Source of the DNA: Pseudolysobacter sp964466115 | Lineage (GTDB): Bacteria; Pseudomonadota; Gammaproteobacteria; Xanthomonadales; Rhodanobacteraceae | Length of the DNA stretch: 64,000 bases | Direction: 5' to 3' | Assembly (NCBI GenBank): GCA_964466115.1 | Contig: CAYXMH010000008.1 | Coordinates: 42,621-106,620, forward strand | Part shown: piece by piece, positions 10,301 to 17,133 of the stretch | Layout of the letters: each line of letters starts with the position of its first letter | How positions within the stretch are numbered: position 1 is the first letter of the stretch | Notes under the pieces: generated by a model | Database searches by the model: none | What the model was told of the DNA's origin: nothing | What the model saw: only the letters and a program-made list of their open reading frames with translations | Program-made: the position numbers and the translations under genes

Positions 10301-11860
10301 GGTGCCAATACGACGTACTATGTCGGCAATGTGGAAATCCTCACCTCCGGTACCACCTTAACTACTAAACGCTATATCGGCGGCTATCTCGTTATCACAA
10401 CGACGCAAGTCGGTGGGGGAACTCCAAGCGCACCGAGCTACGCATACCTATTAAGAGACGGTTTGGGTTCAATCGATCTCATCACCGATCAAAACGCCAA
10501 CGTTCTTCAACGCGAATCCTTCGACGCTCACGGCCAGCGCCGTTATGCCGCACCCGCTGGATCAGGATTCTTGTGGAATTTATTGCCAAGCGCGCAAGCG
10601 GCAAGCTTCGACACCAGCACCACACATCAAGGTTATACCGGACACGAGCAATTGGACGGCGTTGGGCTCGTGCATATGAAAGGACGTTTATACGACCCGG
10701 TGCTCGGGCGCTTTATCCAAGCCGATCCAATGACAGAGCCGGATGCAACGCAAGGTTTAAATCGATATACGTATGTACAAAATAATCCACTCAGTCTCAC
10801 TGATCCAACGGGTTATTTTAGTTTTAGACAATTGTTGGGTGTTGCGATTGGTGTTGTCGCTGCAGTCTTGAGCGGAGGTGCGGCCACGCCATGGCTTTCG
10901 TTCCTTTACGCTGTAGGTGGCGGGTTCACTTCAGCCTATGTCGCAACGGGAAGCCTAAAAGCGGGCCTGTGGGGCGCATTTGCAGCTGGTATCTTTTGGG
11001 GAATCGGGACTGCCTTTAAACCCCTAAATACCGGGCCTGGAACAGGTGTGGGAGGAAGCGGTTTTAGCGGAGGAGCTTATACTGCTAAGGTCGCCGCACA
11101 TGCGAGTGCCGGTGGGGTGCTGACCAAGCTACAAGGTGGAAAATTTGGTCACGGATTTGTCAGTGCCGGAGTAACCGAAGCGCTCAGCCCTTCTATCGAT
11201 CATATTGGTAATACGGTAGGACGGATTGCTGCCAGTGCGGCCGTCGGTGGGACGGTTTCCGCAGCGACCGGTGGAAAATTTTCAAATGGGGCAATAACCG
11301 GCGCGTTCCAAGCGGCGTTCAGCCGTGCAGTTGAGGCAGCAACATATCGTTCGACGGGCCCCGATATAGGTATCTCTACGGACCCAACTCCTGATAGCGC
11401 TGGCCCAAAAAGGCTCCAGACATTCTACGAGGCAATGGCTGCTTCCGACGAGGCTGGTATTGTTTTCGGCACCGGCACTCGATCTATATATGTTGATAGC
11501 TACGCGTACCTTGTTGACGGTAGCTTGAGACTGTGCTCCAGTAGCTGCGACGCAATTCTTGAACAGTACGGAATGATTACAGGAGCCTTCGATTCAGCCG
11601 CAAATAGAATCACCCTTTACCGTGGCGCAGTGGAACCGCAATGGATAAGTGGTCAGGACTACGCAAATGGCGGGGCAACGACCTGGGCGGAACAGCTAAC
11701 GCGCACAGGCGTTGAGTCAGCGATATGGACACTGGGTCATGAGGCTGCGCATTCCCTTGGAATTGACGTAAATCTTCCAAGCGCGGCATTTCATTCAAAC
11801 GCGGAGCGGGCTGGCCAAGCCGCACTAATGCGTTATCGAGCAAGCAAAGGCGGAGGTTGA
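4400..11860 (+). CDS. Giant secreted SpvB/FG-GAP/RHS protein with HExxH C-terminal toxin domain
   Basis: This 2486-residue protein starts with a signal peptide (cleavage near AHA, residue 32) and an SpvB-type domain (about 45-300). Six FG-GAP/VCBS-like Ca-binding motifs follow (DFTGDGRDDL, DFNGDGLPDL, DVNGDGAADL, DLNQDGLADV, DVNGDHRLDL, DINGDGAADL; about 490-830). Next are a TcdB-middle-like segment and many YD/RHS repeats (about 1500-2090), closing with the RHS core RLYDPVLGRFIQADP near 2095. The variable tip (2140-2486) has a Gly/Ala-rich hydrophobic stretch and then a soluble domain with HEAAH at 2447-2451, a zinc-metallopeptidase signature. RHS shells encapsulate and release such tips as polymorphic toxins. 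The protease activity and target are inferred. A DRVFCNSFENG motif near 1951 interrupts the RHS repeats. The gene ends 2 nt before the next one. Confidence 0.9.
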   Translation: MLFQYTSPVRQIGVLLCISAIIIAFATQIAHAVPATPPAIYTEPTPAANPYSDSVGATPGAVKTDETGGFNYSVSLYTPPGTAGVAPQLSLDYHSRGGNGPMGPGWSLGGLSAITHCRKGTEFGDGAGPFAPITFADTTHDALCLDGQRLFDLGSAGQCPGTARAFGLEMDTSTRVCGYTQGGIIGYASFLVFPKDGSVRRYGAAGNSALFRNDSYGTPLTDAILTFGLDRSADSAGNTIDYAYTRDSANGELNLATVSYTGKVDLGGLPNFGGFTRAPFATVNFAYTTMPLSGQRIDYTSGMKLALTQRLSTITVTGPLNNTLSPDTPTVVRTYHLNYTTGSTGSQLSQLTSLQECAPGGSGEVCYPSTVFNWQPGGQTNAFQNPPLSAGNYSSSLSYAVDFKTGDTTGAGHQGLVWIKDQSCDSSGSGVNRLRFMISAGNGTGLNAPIATPVYANVSRTNIPGSCGGSFTSAHLENTWFLYDFTGDGRDDLLVLTTSGWRMYSAISNGAGGWTFSAASIDLSIPGLANDDGKLADFNGDGLPDLIHTNSGVLGVRFLHRAGSAGPMAFVFDASDTPVDIELNGTESEVGLFSGSNTAPSADVNGDGAADLVLQVLDEPVSCGPPGGPSGGSPPSSQPYRARSSTEPDPTVACPLYWYVYINSGIQPGGHLLLSQSTRIGQVNVPATGITSVQLVDLNQDGLADVLYQQTGGAGKNFYTRLNTGNDNVSAPRFTSAQSTGLSLPTALAAGVQLLDVNGDHRLDLLYAIDLGSGSARYPLKTRLWTATGYGPEIAAVTGVATNTVAAQNPAQYLTLLLDINGDGAADLIRFHADGSSTNNLYVAPSELSFGGNDAITRITNGLGAITQIEYSPLVYSSTYVRAFDGPAQHWGRDSPVFDVFASLWVVRQMQSSAPTEADANALSTVKYTYAGARLQSGGRGFLGFQSVQTEDVQTNIITTTDYRQDFPFIGRPTHTVVTKVSAPLGDPCASDPNAPGCFVDPPPNCGPYPCPIAPAIPPASTSSTLLPVVGQVLSDSADTWQSLPAFVPGAQQSLFTYLSLSDEQKFDLDNPGTFSHEVVSSFTFDVYGNPLSSIVRSYAGPGAPVLDDTTTTTNVYGCTTSPPTTSGCVGGALNIEWQRLARLSISTVTSARSGETTVTRRSSFEYDPTTKQLIAEIQGPYDDEGSANVRKRYGLRTDYLLDANGNRIQAIQCSTFHFANRSACTNLSGFRQRQWADDPSTPDATKIQRYTTFTYDPKGRFRFSTAVPFYAAGGGTQLGTSYEGVVWDGSGLISWRNAFGDSLFNLDPNGILTTKTYGALGRAQFSSITTGAFGTTTYTWCQDVINADIPIAAPRVNCPVGAIYRVTSDSTATASPQTGNSVAPTSFAYFDRLGREVLKTTRIYQQDGASLNRWSSVASYYDNLGRTARATVPYFSVNPTQAQSGGRAGTAIGAPPAFAQPDYDELGRTKALHNPEQASNGPSETDLAFNALQSDITNPRRYTSHQVKNARDETVAVTDPNGFGVNYRHAAFGNLRSVTRTPADGSNAGITITTSMTFDRLGRKLSMSDPDKGSWSYDYNALGELIAQTDAKGQTQTLYRDALGRVFKRTETRITSGSTTSEPISTWEFDTAIRGSGLPVLGALHIESNGLGGFQRQTEYETYARVSTVTTTLDGNVYTQRATYDAFSRVFQRFDASPDPSSPNGNLAEYSTDGYPIRTRESANGTTDTLYNEVIALDARGHVYQERLANNSNLTTTRTYDNNTGRLLNITTGFGGTSLQNWTYTYDVHSNLTSRWNRATGFDLQEQFNYDDLDRLTTVTLQRFNGSPVNTVTLNTSFDQLGNITSKSGLAYSYASRPTGCSQNAGPHAVSQTSNANYCYDANGNQTTATYTGGATRTIVYTGYDLPETITTTGNPSNATVGFKYAPDRAMWKRTDGGTITSGPGCAAAGDRVFCNSFENGGIVTSGANTTYYVGNVEILTSGTTLTTKRYIGGYLVITTTQVGGGTPSAPSYAYLLRDGLGSIDLITDQNANVLQRESFDAHGQRRYAAPAGSGFLWNLLPSAQAASFDTSTTHQGYTGHEQLDGVGLVHMKGRLYDPVLGRFIQADPMTEPDATQGLNRYTYVQNNPLSLTDPTGYFSFRQLLGVAIGVVAAVLSGGAATPWLSFLYAVGGGFTSAYVATGSLKAGLWGAFAAGIFWGIGTAFKPLNTGPGTGVGGSGFSGGAYTAKVAAHASAGGVLTKLQGGKFGHGFVSAGVTEALSPSIDHIGNTVGRIAASAAVGGTVSAATGGKFSNGAITGAFQAAFSRAVEAATYRSTGPDIGISTDPTPDSAGPKRLQTFYEAMAASDEAGIVFGTGTRSIYVDSYAYLVDGSLRLCSSSCDAILEQYGMITGAFDSAANRITLYRGAVEPQWISGQDYANGGATTWAEQLTRTGVESAIWTLGHEAAHSLGIDVNLPSAAFHSNAERAGQAALMRYRASKGGG

Positions 11861-11862
11861 GC

Positions 11863-12420
11863 ATGAGCCGATATCTCAAAATCTTTATATTTGCCCTGCT
11901 AATAGTTTTCCTCCCGTTTAGCGAGAGTAACGCCGCGAAACCTCCAGTTGCGATTCCCCTTTCTGTTGCTGCGAAAGGTGCCGCTTCGGTGGTGTTAGTG
12001 AAGATCGGTTCGGCTCAACTACAAGATGGCGCGGAGCAAGTTAAGTATCAAATTGAGCCTGTCCGAACCATAATTGGTACTAGTCTCTCAACAAAGTGTC
12101 TTTATGGTCCTATGGGGTTGAAGGTTGGCGGGACTTACCTGGTTTTTCTGCGCAAGTACTCTGACGATAGTCCACACTTGGATAATATATGCGGTCCCCT
12201 CATAGTCATGGGTTCATCTGAACCGACTGCATTTGAGATTGAGCGCTATCCCGATGGCAAAGAGATGGTTCGGCTAGATAACCGTCGAATCATTCCACCG
12301 CGTTTCACAAACTCAATTCAAGTCAAACAATCTCTTTCGGATGACAACGGCATTGCCGAAACCATCATTGGAACAGTCGTTCCGATCGATACATTCGTTG
12401 AATTCCTCATACCTGGGTAG
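11863..12420 (+). CDS. Exported protein of unknown function, candidate immunity partner of the RHS toxin
   Basis: The start is ATG 11863, six bases after GGAGG (11852-11856), which lies inside the end of the RHS gene; translation of the two is therefore close to coupled. The N-terminus is a signal peptide (FIFALLIVFLPFSESNAA, cleavage near residue 25), so the mature protein of about 160 residues should be periplasmic or secreted. It contains mostly predicted beta strands and two cysteines (TKCLYG and NICGPL), possibly a disulfide. I do not recognise the family. The position directly behind a toxin-tip coding region is where immunity genes normally lie; an exported inhibitor would suit a toxin acting in the periplasm. 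This role is inference. Confidence 0.75.
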   Translation: MSRYLKIFIFALLIVFLPFSESNAAKPPVAIPLSVAAKGAASVVLVKIGSAQLQDGAEQVKYQIEPVRTIIGTSLSTKCLYGPMGLKVGGTYLVFLRKYSDDSPHLDNICGPLIVMGSSEPTAFEIERYPDGKEMVRLDNRRIIPPRFTNSIQVKQSLSDDNGIAETIIGTVVPIDTFVEFLIPG

Positions 12421-12602
12421 TGGTTTTTTGGGGAAATTCTATTTTGATACCTTCTGGCGTAACGGCCAACGCTTTTTTCGAGAGGTCATCAGAAGTCGAT
12501 TCCGATTGGGCTACCAATTGAGACCAATTGATTTTGAAATAATATTTATTATTATAATTAAGTATTTGAATCAGCTATTTATTCCTATTTTTGGAGTGGC
12601 GC

Positions 12603-13361
12603 ATGCGTAATACTCTTTTTGTTCTTTGTATCTGGCTTGTCGGTTGTGCAGTAAATCTACCGAAACCCCCGCAATTTTCTCTGGGTTCAGATGCAAAGAT
12701 TGGTGTCTTCGTAGAAATTAAAGGGCAACCAACCCACTCTCACATTGGTACAACTGCTTTTAATAATTATTCCCAAGAATACCCCATGGAGTGGAACCTC
12801 CAAACTACGACAGTCAATTTTTTGAGGGAGAAAATTCAAACAACTGGTTTCCAATACGTGGACTTAAATCAAGCCGGGTTCGACAAGGATAAATTATCAA
12901 AAATCCTTGTAATCAGGGATGGAGCAACGCTTGTGTCACCGGACAAGGAGGAAATCATCAGTAAATTGCGAAACGAAATGAAATTATCTGCCATCGTTTT
13001 CTTCACGGATGCAGGGCGTCACGCCGTGGCGATGGAATGCGGTGGCTTTGGCTGCATGGATCGATATGCAGATGGCTATGGTTTGTATAGCCGTAGTTTC
13101 TTAGGAATGAATTACTTTAGCGCTATTCCTGGATTTAGTGTTCGCGTAGAAATTTTGAATCCACCCGCAATCGTTTCGTACAGTGGCGCTATGGAGGAAT
13201 ACAGTAAATTTAATTCAGGCATAATTCCGCTTGAAAATTTCCAGAGCCCTAAAGACTTTAAATCCATTTCTGTTGAGGAGTGGTTACCGGTACGTCAGGC
13301 AATCGAAAAACGTATCGATGATTTAACCACAGCTATAGTGAACAGACTTCAATCGGGCTGA
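12603..13361 (+). CDS. Putative lipoprotein of unknown function
   Basis: ATG 12603 is preceded by GGAG eight or nine bases upstream. The N-terminus MRNTLFVLCIWLVGCAVNL has a lipobox (LVGC, Cys about residue 16), so the mature protein of ~237 residues should be membrane-anchored. It is predicted to be alpha/beta, with a Cys pair in MECGGFGCMD. I do not recognise a family. The gene and the 180-bp gap before it are AT-richer than the RHS gene. It may belong to the toxin locus as a second accessory or immunity protein, or be independent cargo. Nothing coding was found in the gap. Confidence 0.7.
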   Translation: MRNTLFVLCIWLVGCAVNLPKPPQFSLGSDAKIGVFVEIKGQPTHSHIGTTAFNNYSQEYPMEWNLQTTTVNFLREKIQTTGFQYVDLNQAGFDKDKLSKILVIRDGATLVSPDKEEIISKLRNEMKLSAIVFFTDAGRHAVAMECGGFGCMDRYADGYGLYSRSFLGMNYFSAIPGFSVRVEILNPPAIVSYSGAMEEYSKFNSGIIPLENFQSPKDFKSISVEEWLPVRQAIEKRIDDLTTAIVNRLQSG

Positions 13362-13455
13362 GCTGGCGTAGACTTGCCCTAAATTCATCCAAGCAGTTAA
13401 GAGAAGTCTTTGGCAGAGTTTGTTGAGGAGGTTCGTATTCGCATTCGTCGCTACG

Positions 13456-13611
13456 TCAGTTATCGACGGCAAACTGAGGGTCTTGAGCGACCGTCTCGAT
13501 TAGGATCGATGCAAGCGCAAACTCTTCCTCCAACGCAGTAAACTCAATCCGATAGGCCGGATCATTCTGCATCCATTGGTTGTGTAGATCGGTTGCGCGA
13601 ATTTCCTTCAT
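13456..13611 (-). CDS. Small protein like the N-terminal part of a HigA/XRE antitoxin, no HTH
   Basis: A 51-codon frame starts at ATG 13611, with AAGGG upstream, and runs MKEIRATDLHNQWMQNDPAY... ending in QFAVDN and a stop at 13456. The pattern 'DLHxxWMxDPxYRxxxxALEEEFALAxxLIE' is the leader segment that precedes the helix-turn-helix in HigA-type antitoxins. Here the protein stops just where the HTH would begin. It may be a truncated antitoxin or a remnant. It is the last gene of the leftward operon, 20 bp after the nuclease gene. No HigB-like toxin was seen beside it. Confidence 0.55.
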   Translation of the reverse strand: MKEIRATDLHNQWMQNDPAYRIEFTALEEEFALASILIETVAQDPQFAVDN

Positions 13612-13631
13612 GTCATCGCCCTTCGCCCGGC

Positions 13632-14141
13632 TTAAGCAAACTTCTTAATCTTCGTGCAACTTGGAAGGCGGTGCGTATAGAGTTTTCCAAGGTCATCGTT
13701 CGTTTTGATACATTCAAAATGTTCCACTTTGATCGCAAGAAACTGCTCCTGTGATTTGGAGTTTTTGCGAACTTCTCCTACCTCAACCGCTTTCAAGGCG
13801 CTGATCCAATACCAGGCGGTTTTTTCCGAATCCTGATGTAGGTAGGCATACCAAATGGGAATACGAAAAAGACGCTCGAAAGTGACTGCGCGTCGTACTT
13901 CGTTTTCCAATTGGAGCGTATATTCGCCGTTGCTTTGCGTATGATTTTTCGCATCGACCCCGATTAATCCAATGGCTTCCAAAAGTATTAAAAAATCGGG
14001 GCGCTTCACATCCCCGCTAAACAGTGGGGCGAAGGTGTCAGGATTCTGGCAAATGTACACATACGATAGCCCCTCTTGCTTTAGCCAATCGTTTAGCGCG
14101 TCCTCACCCTTTCTGCCCTTGGTGGCGATATCTATTGTCAT
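13632..14141 (-). CDS. Putative PD-(D/E)XK nuclease
   Basis: The 169-residue protein has a motif set typical of small restriction-endonuclease-fold enzymes: KGEDALNDWL (E13), then RPDFLILLEAIGLIGVDAKNH, which supplies D49, D63 and K65 as the catalytic PD...(D)xK pattern. A second half with YWISALKAVEV could complete the fold. It lies 75 bp downstream of the Dam-type methylase in the same direction, the position of phage accessory ('moron') genes at the end of the late operon. Cleavage activity, substrate and any link with the methylase are inferred. No specific family was recognised. Confidence 0.6.
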   Translation of the reverse strand: MTIDIATKGRKGEDALNDWLKQEGLSYVYICQNPDTFAPLFSGDVKRPDFLILLEAIGLIGVDAKNHTQSNGEYTLQLENEVRRAVTFERLFRIPIWYAYLHQDSEKTAWYWISALKAVEVGEVRKNSKSQEQFLAIKVEHFECIKTNDDLGKLYTHRLPSCTKIKKFA

Positions 14142-14216
14142 GGTTGTTATTAACGTTATCTAAAAATGCAATGATAATTCAAAACGTTGCGTTTGTATTA
14201 ATAGTGCAATCGCAAT

Positions 14217-14978
14217 TTAGTAATTCTGCACAATCAACTCACCCGCTGCTTTCGGTTTTTGTGCGCCACCCATTTGGTAATGGATGGGTACCCGTTTCGT
14301 TTTAAAGTCTGCAAACGCCCGCCGCATGTCCGGATGATCGTTGATGCTTAAAATCGCTTTACCCGCCATGGATCGCAGGGTAGTCGCGAGCTGCTCATAT
14401 TGCTCAAATCCAAACGGGGTGCCATAACCTTGGGTTTGCCAATACGGTGGATCAAAATAAAACAACGTCTCCGGCCGATCGTAGCGCTCGACCACCGATT
14501 GCCAAGTGAGGTGTTCGACCGTGACGGTGGCCAGACGCAAGTGCGCCGCACTTAATTCTTCTTCAATTCGCAGTAGATTCAATTTCGGTCCGCCGGTCGT
14601 GCAGTAACCAAACGTCTGCCCGCTCACCTTCCCACCAAATGCCATGCGTTGCAGATAATAAAACCGTGCTGCGCGCTGGATATCCGTCAGCGTATCCGGA
14701 GCTTGCTGTTGCGCCCACTCAAACATCTCCCGTGACACGAGCGACCAACGGAACTGCCGAACTAACTCGTCCAGATGATGTTGTACACAACGATACAAGC
14801 GCACTAATTCACCGTGGATATCATTGATCACTTCGGCCTTACTGGGTTCCTTGGCAAACAGCAATGCCGCGCCGCCGCAAAACGCCTCAACGTAACAGCG
14901 GTGCTCGGGCAGCAGTTTGAGCAAGTGCGGCAATAAGCGGCGCTTACCGCCCGGCCAGGGAATGATCGGGTGAGTCAT
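14217..14978 (-). CDS. dam: DNA adenine methylase, D12 class
   Basis: The 253-residue enzyme has the D12-class N6-adenine methyltransferase motifs: PWPGGKRRLL (7-16) for AdoMet binding, EAFCGGAALLF (31-41), and the catalytic DPPY (176-179). Length fits Dam/phage Dam proteins. ATG 14978 is chosen because GGAG lies just upstream and homology begins there. It transfers methyl groups to adenine in short motifs, most often GATC; specificity cannot be read here. In prophages such enzymes protect phage DNA or alter its regulation. It follows the tail genes with a gap of about 65 bp. Confidence 0.9.
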   Translation of the reverse strand: MTHPIIPWPGGKRRLLPHLLKLLPEHRCYVEAFCGGAALLFAKEPSKAEVINDIHGELVRLYRCVQHHLDELVRQFRWSLVSREMFEWAQQQAPDTLTDIQRAARFYYLQRMAFGGKVSGQTFGYCTTGGPKLNLLRIEEELSAAHLRLATVTVEHLTWQSVVERYDRPETLFYFDPPYWQTQGYGTPFGFEQYEQLATTLRSMAGKAILSINDHPDMRRAFADFKTKRVPIHYQMGGAQKPKAAGELIVQNY

Positions 14979-15043
14979 AGAGTCTCCAATAGGGCACGAG
15001 CGCGTATTCCCAGTGGGAACGCTCACTCGTCACAAAATGCCCA

Positions 15044-15196
15044 CTAGCGTTTTGGCAATAATTTCCTGATCGCTTTACAGGCGATGCACTTCGATGGGTG
15101 TGTGACGTTTCGTCCCGCGCTAACGACTCGCCGTGTGGCACGGCTCAACGCTCCTAAGACGCGAATCACCGGACGACGAACGGGAACCTTATTCAT
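15044..15196 (-). CDS. Small basic phage protein of unknown function
   Basis: A 50-codon frame starts at ATG 15196, overlapping the end of the preceding gene (stop at 15191-15189), so coupling is likely. The product is strongly basic (MNKVPVRRPVIRVLG...) and ends CIACKAIRKLLPKR. No family recognised. The tight overlap inside a compact operon is the main support. Confidence 0.45.
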   Translation of the reverse strand: MNKVPVRRPVIRVLGALSRATRRVVSAGRNVTHPSKCIACKAIRKLLPKR

Positions 15197-15530
15197 GACC
15201 GCAGGACACATCGACTTCGATCGGGCCATAGACATGACCGTTCACGGTGGCGGAGAGGGTAACCGTGCCTAAGTGATTGAACACGGAACAACCAAACGCC
15301 TGATCATTCACATCACTTAATCCAGCAATGGAGTAAGGATCGTCAGGTGTGAAGGTCCAGCGAACCCGGTCGGTTGGACACAGCCCGTAAAATCCGAACA
15401 CCAAGTAACAAAGACTGCCTTCCTCGCCTCCGAACTGCCACTGGGTTAACAAGTGCGGACCCGATAGGTCACAGCGACCGGTGTTGGCGTTACCCTTCGG
15501 TGGCAGTTGGATCGTTTGCCGGAACTTCAT
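15189..15530 (-). CDS. Small tail-tip-region protein of unknown function
   Basis: The start ATG 15530 overlaps the stop of the previous gene as ATGA, and a longer frame upstream is rejected because it runs inside that gene. The 113-residue product is beta-rich with six cysteines (GRCDLSG, SLCYLV, GLCPTD, FGCSVF, VSCGHE), unusual for a cytoplasmically assembled tail protein. No family recognised; by position it is part of the tail-tip or host-recognition gene set. Confidence 0.65.
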   Translation of the reverse strand: MKFRQTIQLPPKGNANTGRCDLSGPHLLTQWQFGGEEGSLCYLVFGFYGLCPTDRVRWTFTPDDPYSIAGLSDVNDQAFGCSVFNHLGTVTLSATVNGHVYGPIEVDVSCGHE

Positions 15531-16807
15531 GCGATTAACACCGTTTCGGAATACGTCCGTCCGTCTTGGGTGACGATCGATAAGCTGTGGTTGCCCGGAG
15601 GCATCAACGCCACCGGAAATTCCACGCGTCCCGCTGAGTCCGTATAGCGCGTGGTTTGGCCATCCAAAGTCACGGTGGCATTCGCAATCGGCCGACCGTC
15701 TTGTTCGACCAAGGTGAGAATGCGATCGGAACCTTGTGTTTGTACCGCCGCCGACACCGGTCGATTCGCGACGAATGCCACGGACTGCTGCACCAATACG
15801 ACACGCGTGTTGCTGGAGGCGATCCACTCGAATTCGGCACTCGTCAGACCGGTCGCTAAATCCAACGAGCGATTAAGGACGATCGCTAAACCGGCTTGGG
15901 GAACGATCGGATGTTGGACCTCTACCGTGTCTCCCACGGCGAGCGCGGTTCGGATGCCGCTCGACCTCACCGACCACCGCGGTTGCGCAGTATCGGTTAG
16001 TATCGCTTTTCCGATACTAACCGATACTCGCGCAGAGGTGATCCAACGCAACTCACTGATTTTATTTATTTTCCCGTATAACGCGATCGCATCAGGCGCC
16101 TCCAATTGGATCGATTGCTTAGGTCTTCCTGCTTCAAAATCAAAATTCACATTGAGTGCGGTCACTAAGGAATCGCGACGTGCAGTGGCTGTCGTCGAGA
16201 ATCGCCGATCAATGGTTTCCATCACCACGCCCGGTGTCCCACCCGGATGAATCCGGCACAGTCCTTTACTATCGGGGGAAAAGATCGCGCCACTCGAGGC
16301 ACACACCGAACGAATAACCGTTTGCACGCTGTCGGCCGTCTCGATGCTGCCGCCCACACGAAGTCCACGCGCATCGCATTCCAACGCAAAGGCTTGCAAA
16401 GTGGATTCGTTAACTAAGTTGCCCGCGAGATTCGCAAGGATGTCCCAAATCACCGCAGCCGGATTTTCCATTAGGACGCCCGAACCGGGGTGTTGCTTGC
16501 CGCGACCGCGCGCGATGACACTGACGCCGTCCGCGGGCGCATCCACCAACTCGACAAATGTGACCGGATGACCGGTCGAATCGATGCCGTTGCGCCAAGC
16601 CCACGCACTGATCGCGATTCCATCGACCAGCACCGCATCGATCGCTTCACACGCATGATCCGCCCACACAAACAAACGACGCGGTTGGTCGTACTGAATC
16701 AACTCGCCACCGGTGTTTCCGTAGCGATGCGGGATCGGTTTTGATTCACGAAACCCGCCCCACACGGTGGTGAGGCGTAGCGGTAGCGGATCGCTGAACG
16801 GTCTCAT
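15527..16807 (-). CDS. Tail-tip/baseplate-like protein with C-terminal Ig-like domain
   Basis: ATG 16807 overlaps the previous stop as ATGA; this gives about 426 residues. The N-terminal part (PLRLTTVWGGFRESKPIPHR) and the middle look like a hub or tail-tip protein, but I cannot name the family. The last ~80 residues (LVEQDGRPIANATVTLDG..TDSAGRVEFP) form a typical Big/CarboxypepD-regulatory Ig-like domain, common on phage tails for weak surface binding. It lies in the tail gene order after the large 1216-residue protein. Confidence 0.6.
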   Translation of the reverse strand: MRPFSDPLPLRLTTVWGGFRESKPIPHRYGNTGGELIQYDQPRRLFVWADHACEAIDAVLVDGIAISAWAWRNGIDSTGHPVTFVELVDAPADGVSVIARGRGKQHPGSGVLMENPAAVIWDILANLAGNLVNESTLQAFALECDARGLRVGGSIETADSVQTVIRSVCASSGAIFSPDSKGLCRIHPGGTPGVVMETIDRRFSTTATARRDSLVTALNVNFDFEAGRPKQSIQLEAPDAIALYGKINKISELRWITSARVSVSIGKAILTDTAQPRWSVRSSGIRTALAVGDTVEVQHPIVPQAGLAIVLNRSLDLATGLTSAEFEWIASSNTRVVLVQQSVAFVANRPVSAAVQTQGSDRILTLVEQDGRPIANATVTLDGQTTRYTDSAGRVEFPVALMPPGNHSLSIVTQDGRTYSETVLIA

Positions 16808-17133
16808 GCGCTGATCTGCACTTGGCACGTGGTGCCGAGATCCACTTGCTCAATCAGTCCGCGAAACAATTCCACGACTTGTCCTTTCGCGACACCGAAC
16901 AAAACCGCCGTAACCCCAATCGGCGGACGAACGAACACTGCCGAGCACTGGCCGGATCGGTTTTGCAGTTGCAAGGAGAGGTTGGTATTTTCGCCTTGAA
17001 CACCCGCCTGGATCGCTCCTGACAGCAACAACCCTTGATGCCGTGGCAACGCGCCGTCGAGATACGGCAAAGCACGCCCATCGGCGTAAAACTGGCGAAC
17101 CGGTTCCGTCATCACCGTGAACCAAACGATCAC
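16804..17133 (-). CDS. Small tail protein of unknown function
   Basis: The 109-residue product starts at GTG 17133 overlapping the upstream stop as GTGA; an internal ATG at 17112 is an alternative. The sequence (PYLDGALPRHQGLLLSGAIQ...) is beta-rich with no recognised family. Four-base overlaps on both sides make it a genuine member of the tail operon. Confidence 0.6.
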   Translation of the reverse strand: MIVWFTVMTEPVRQFYADGRALPYLDGALPRHQGLLLSGAIQAGVQGENTNLSLQLQNRSGQCSAVFVRPPIGVTAVLFGVAKGQVVELFRGLIEQVDLGTTCQVQISA

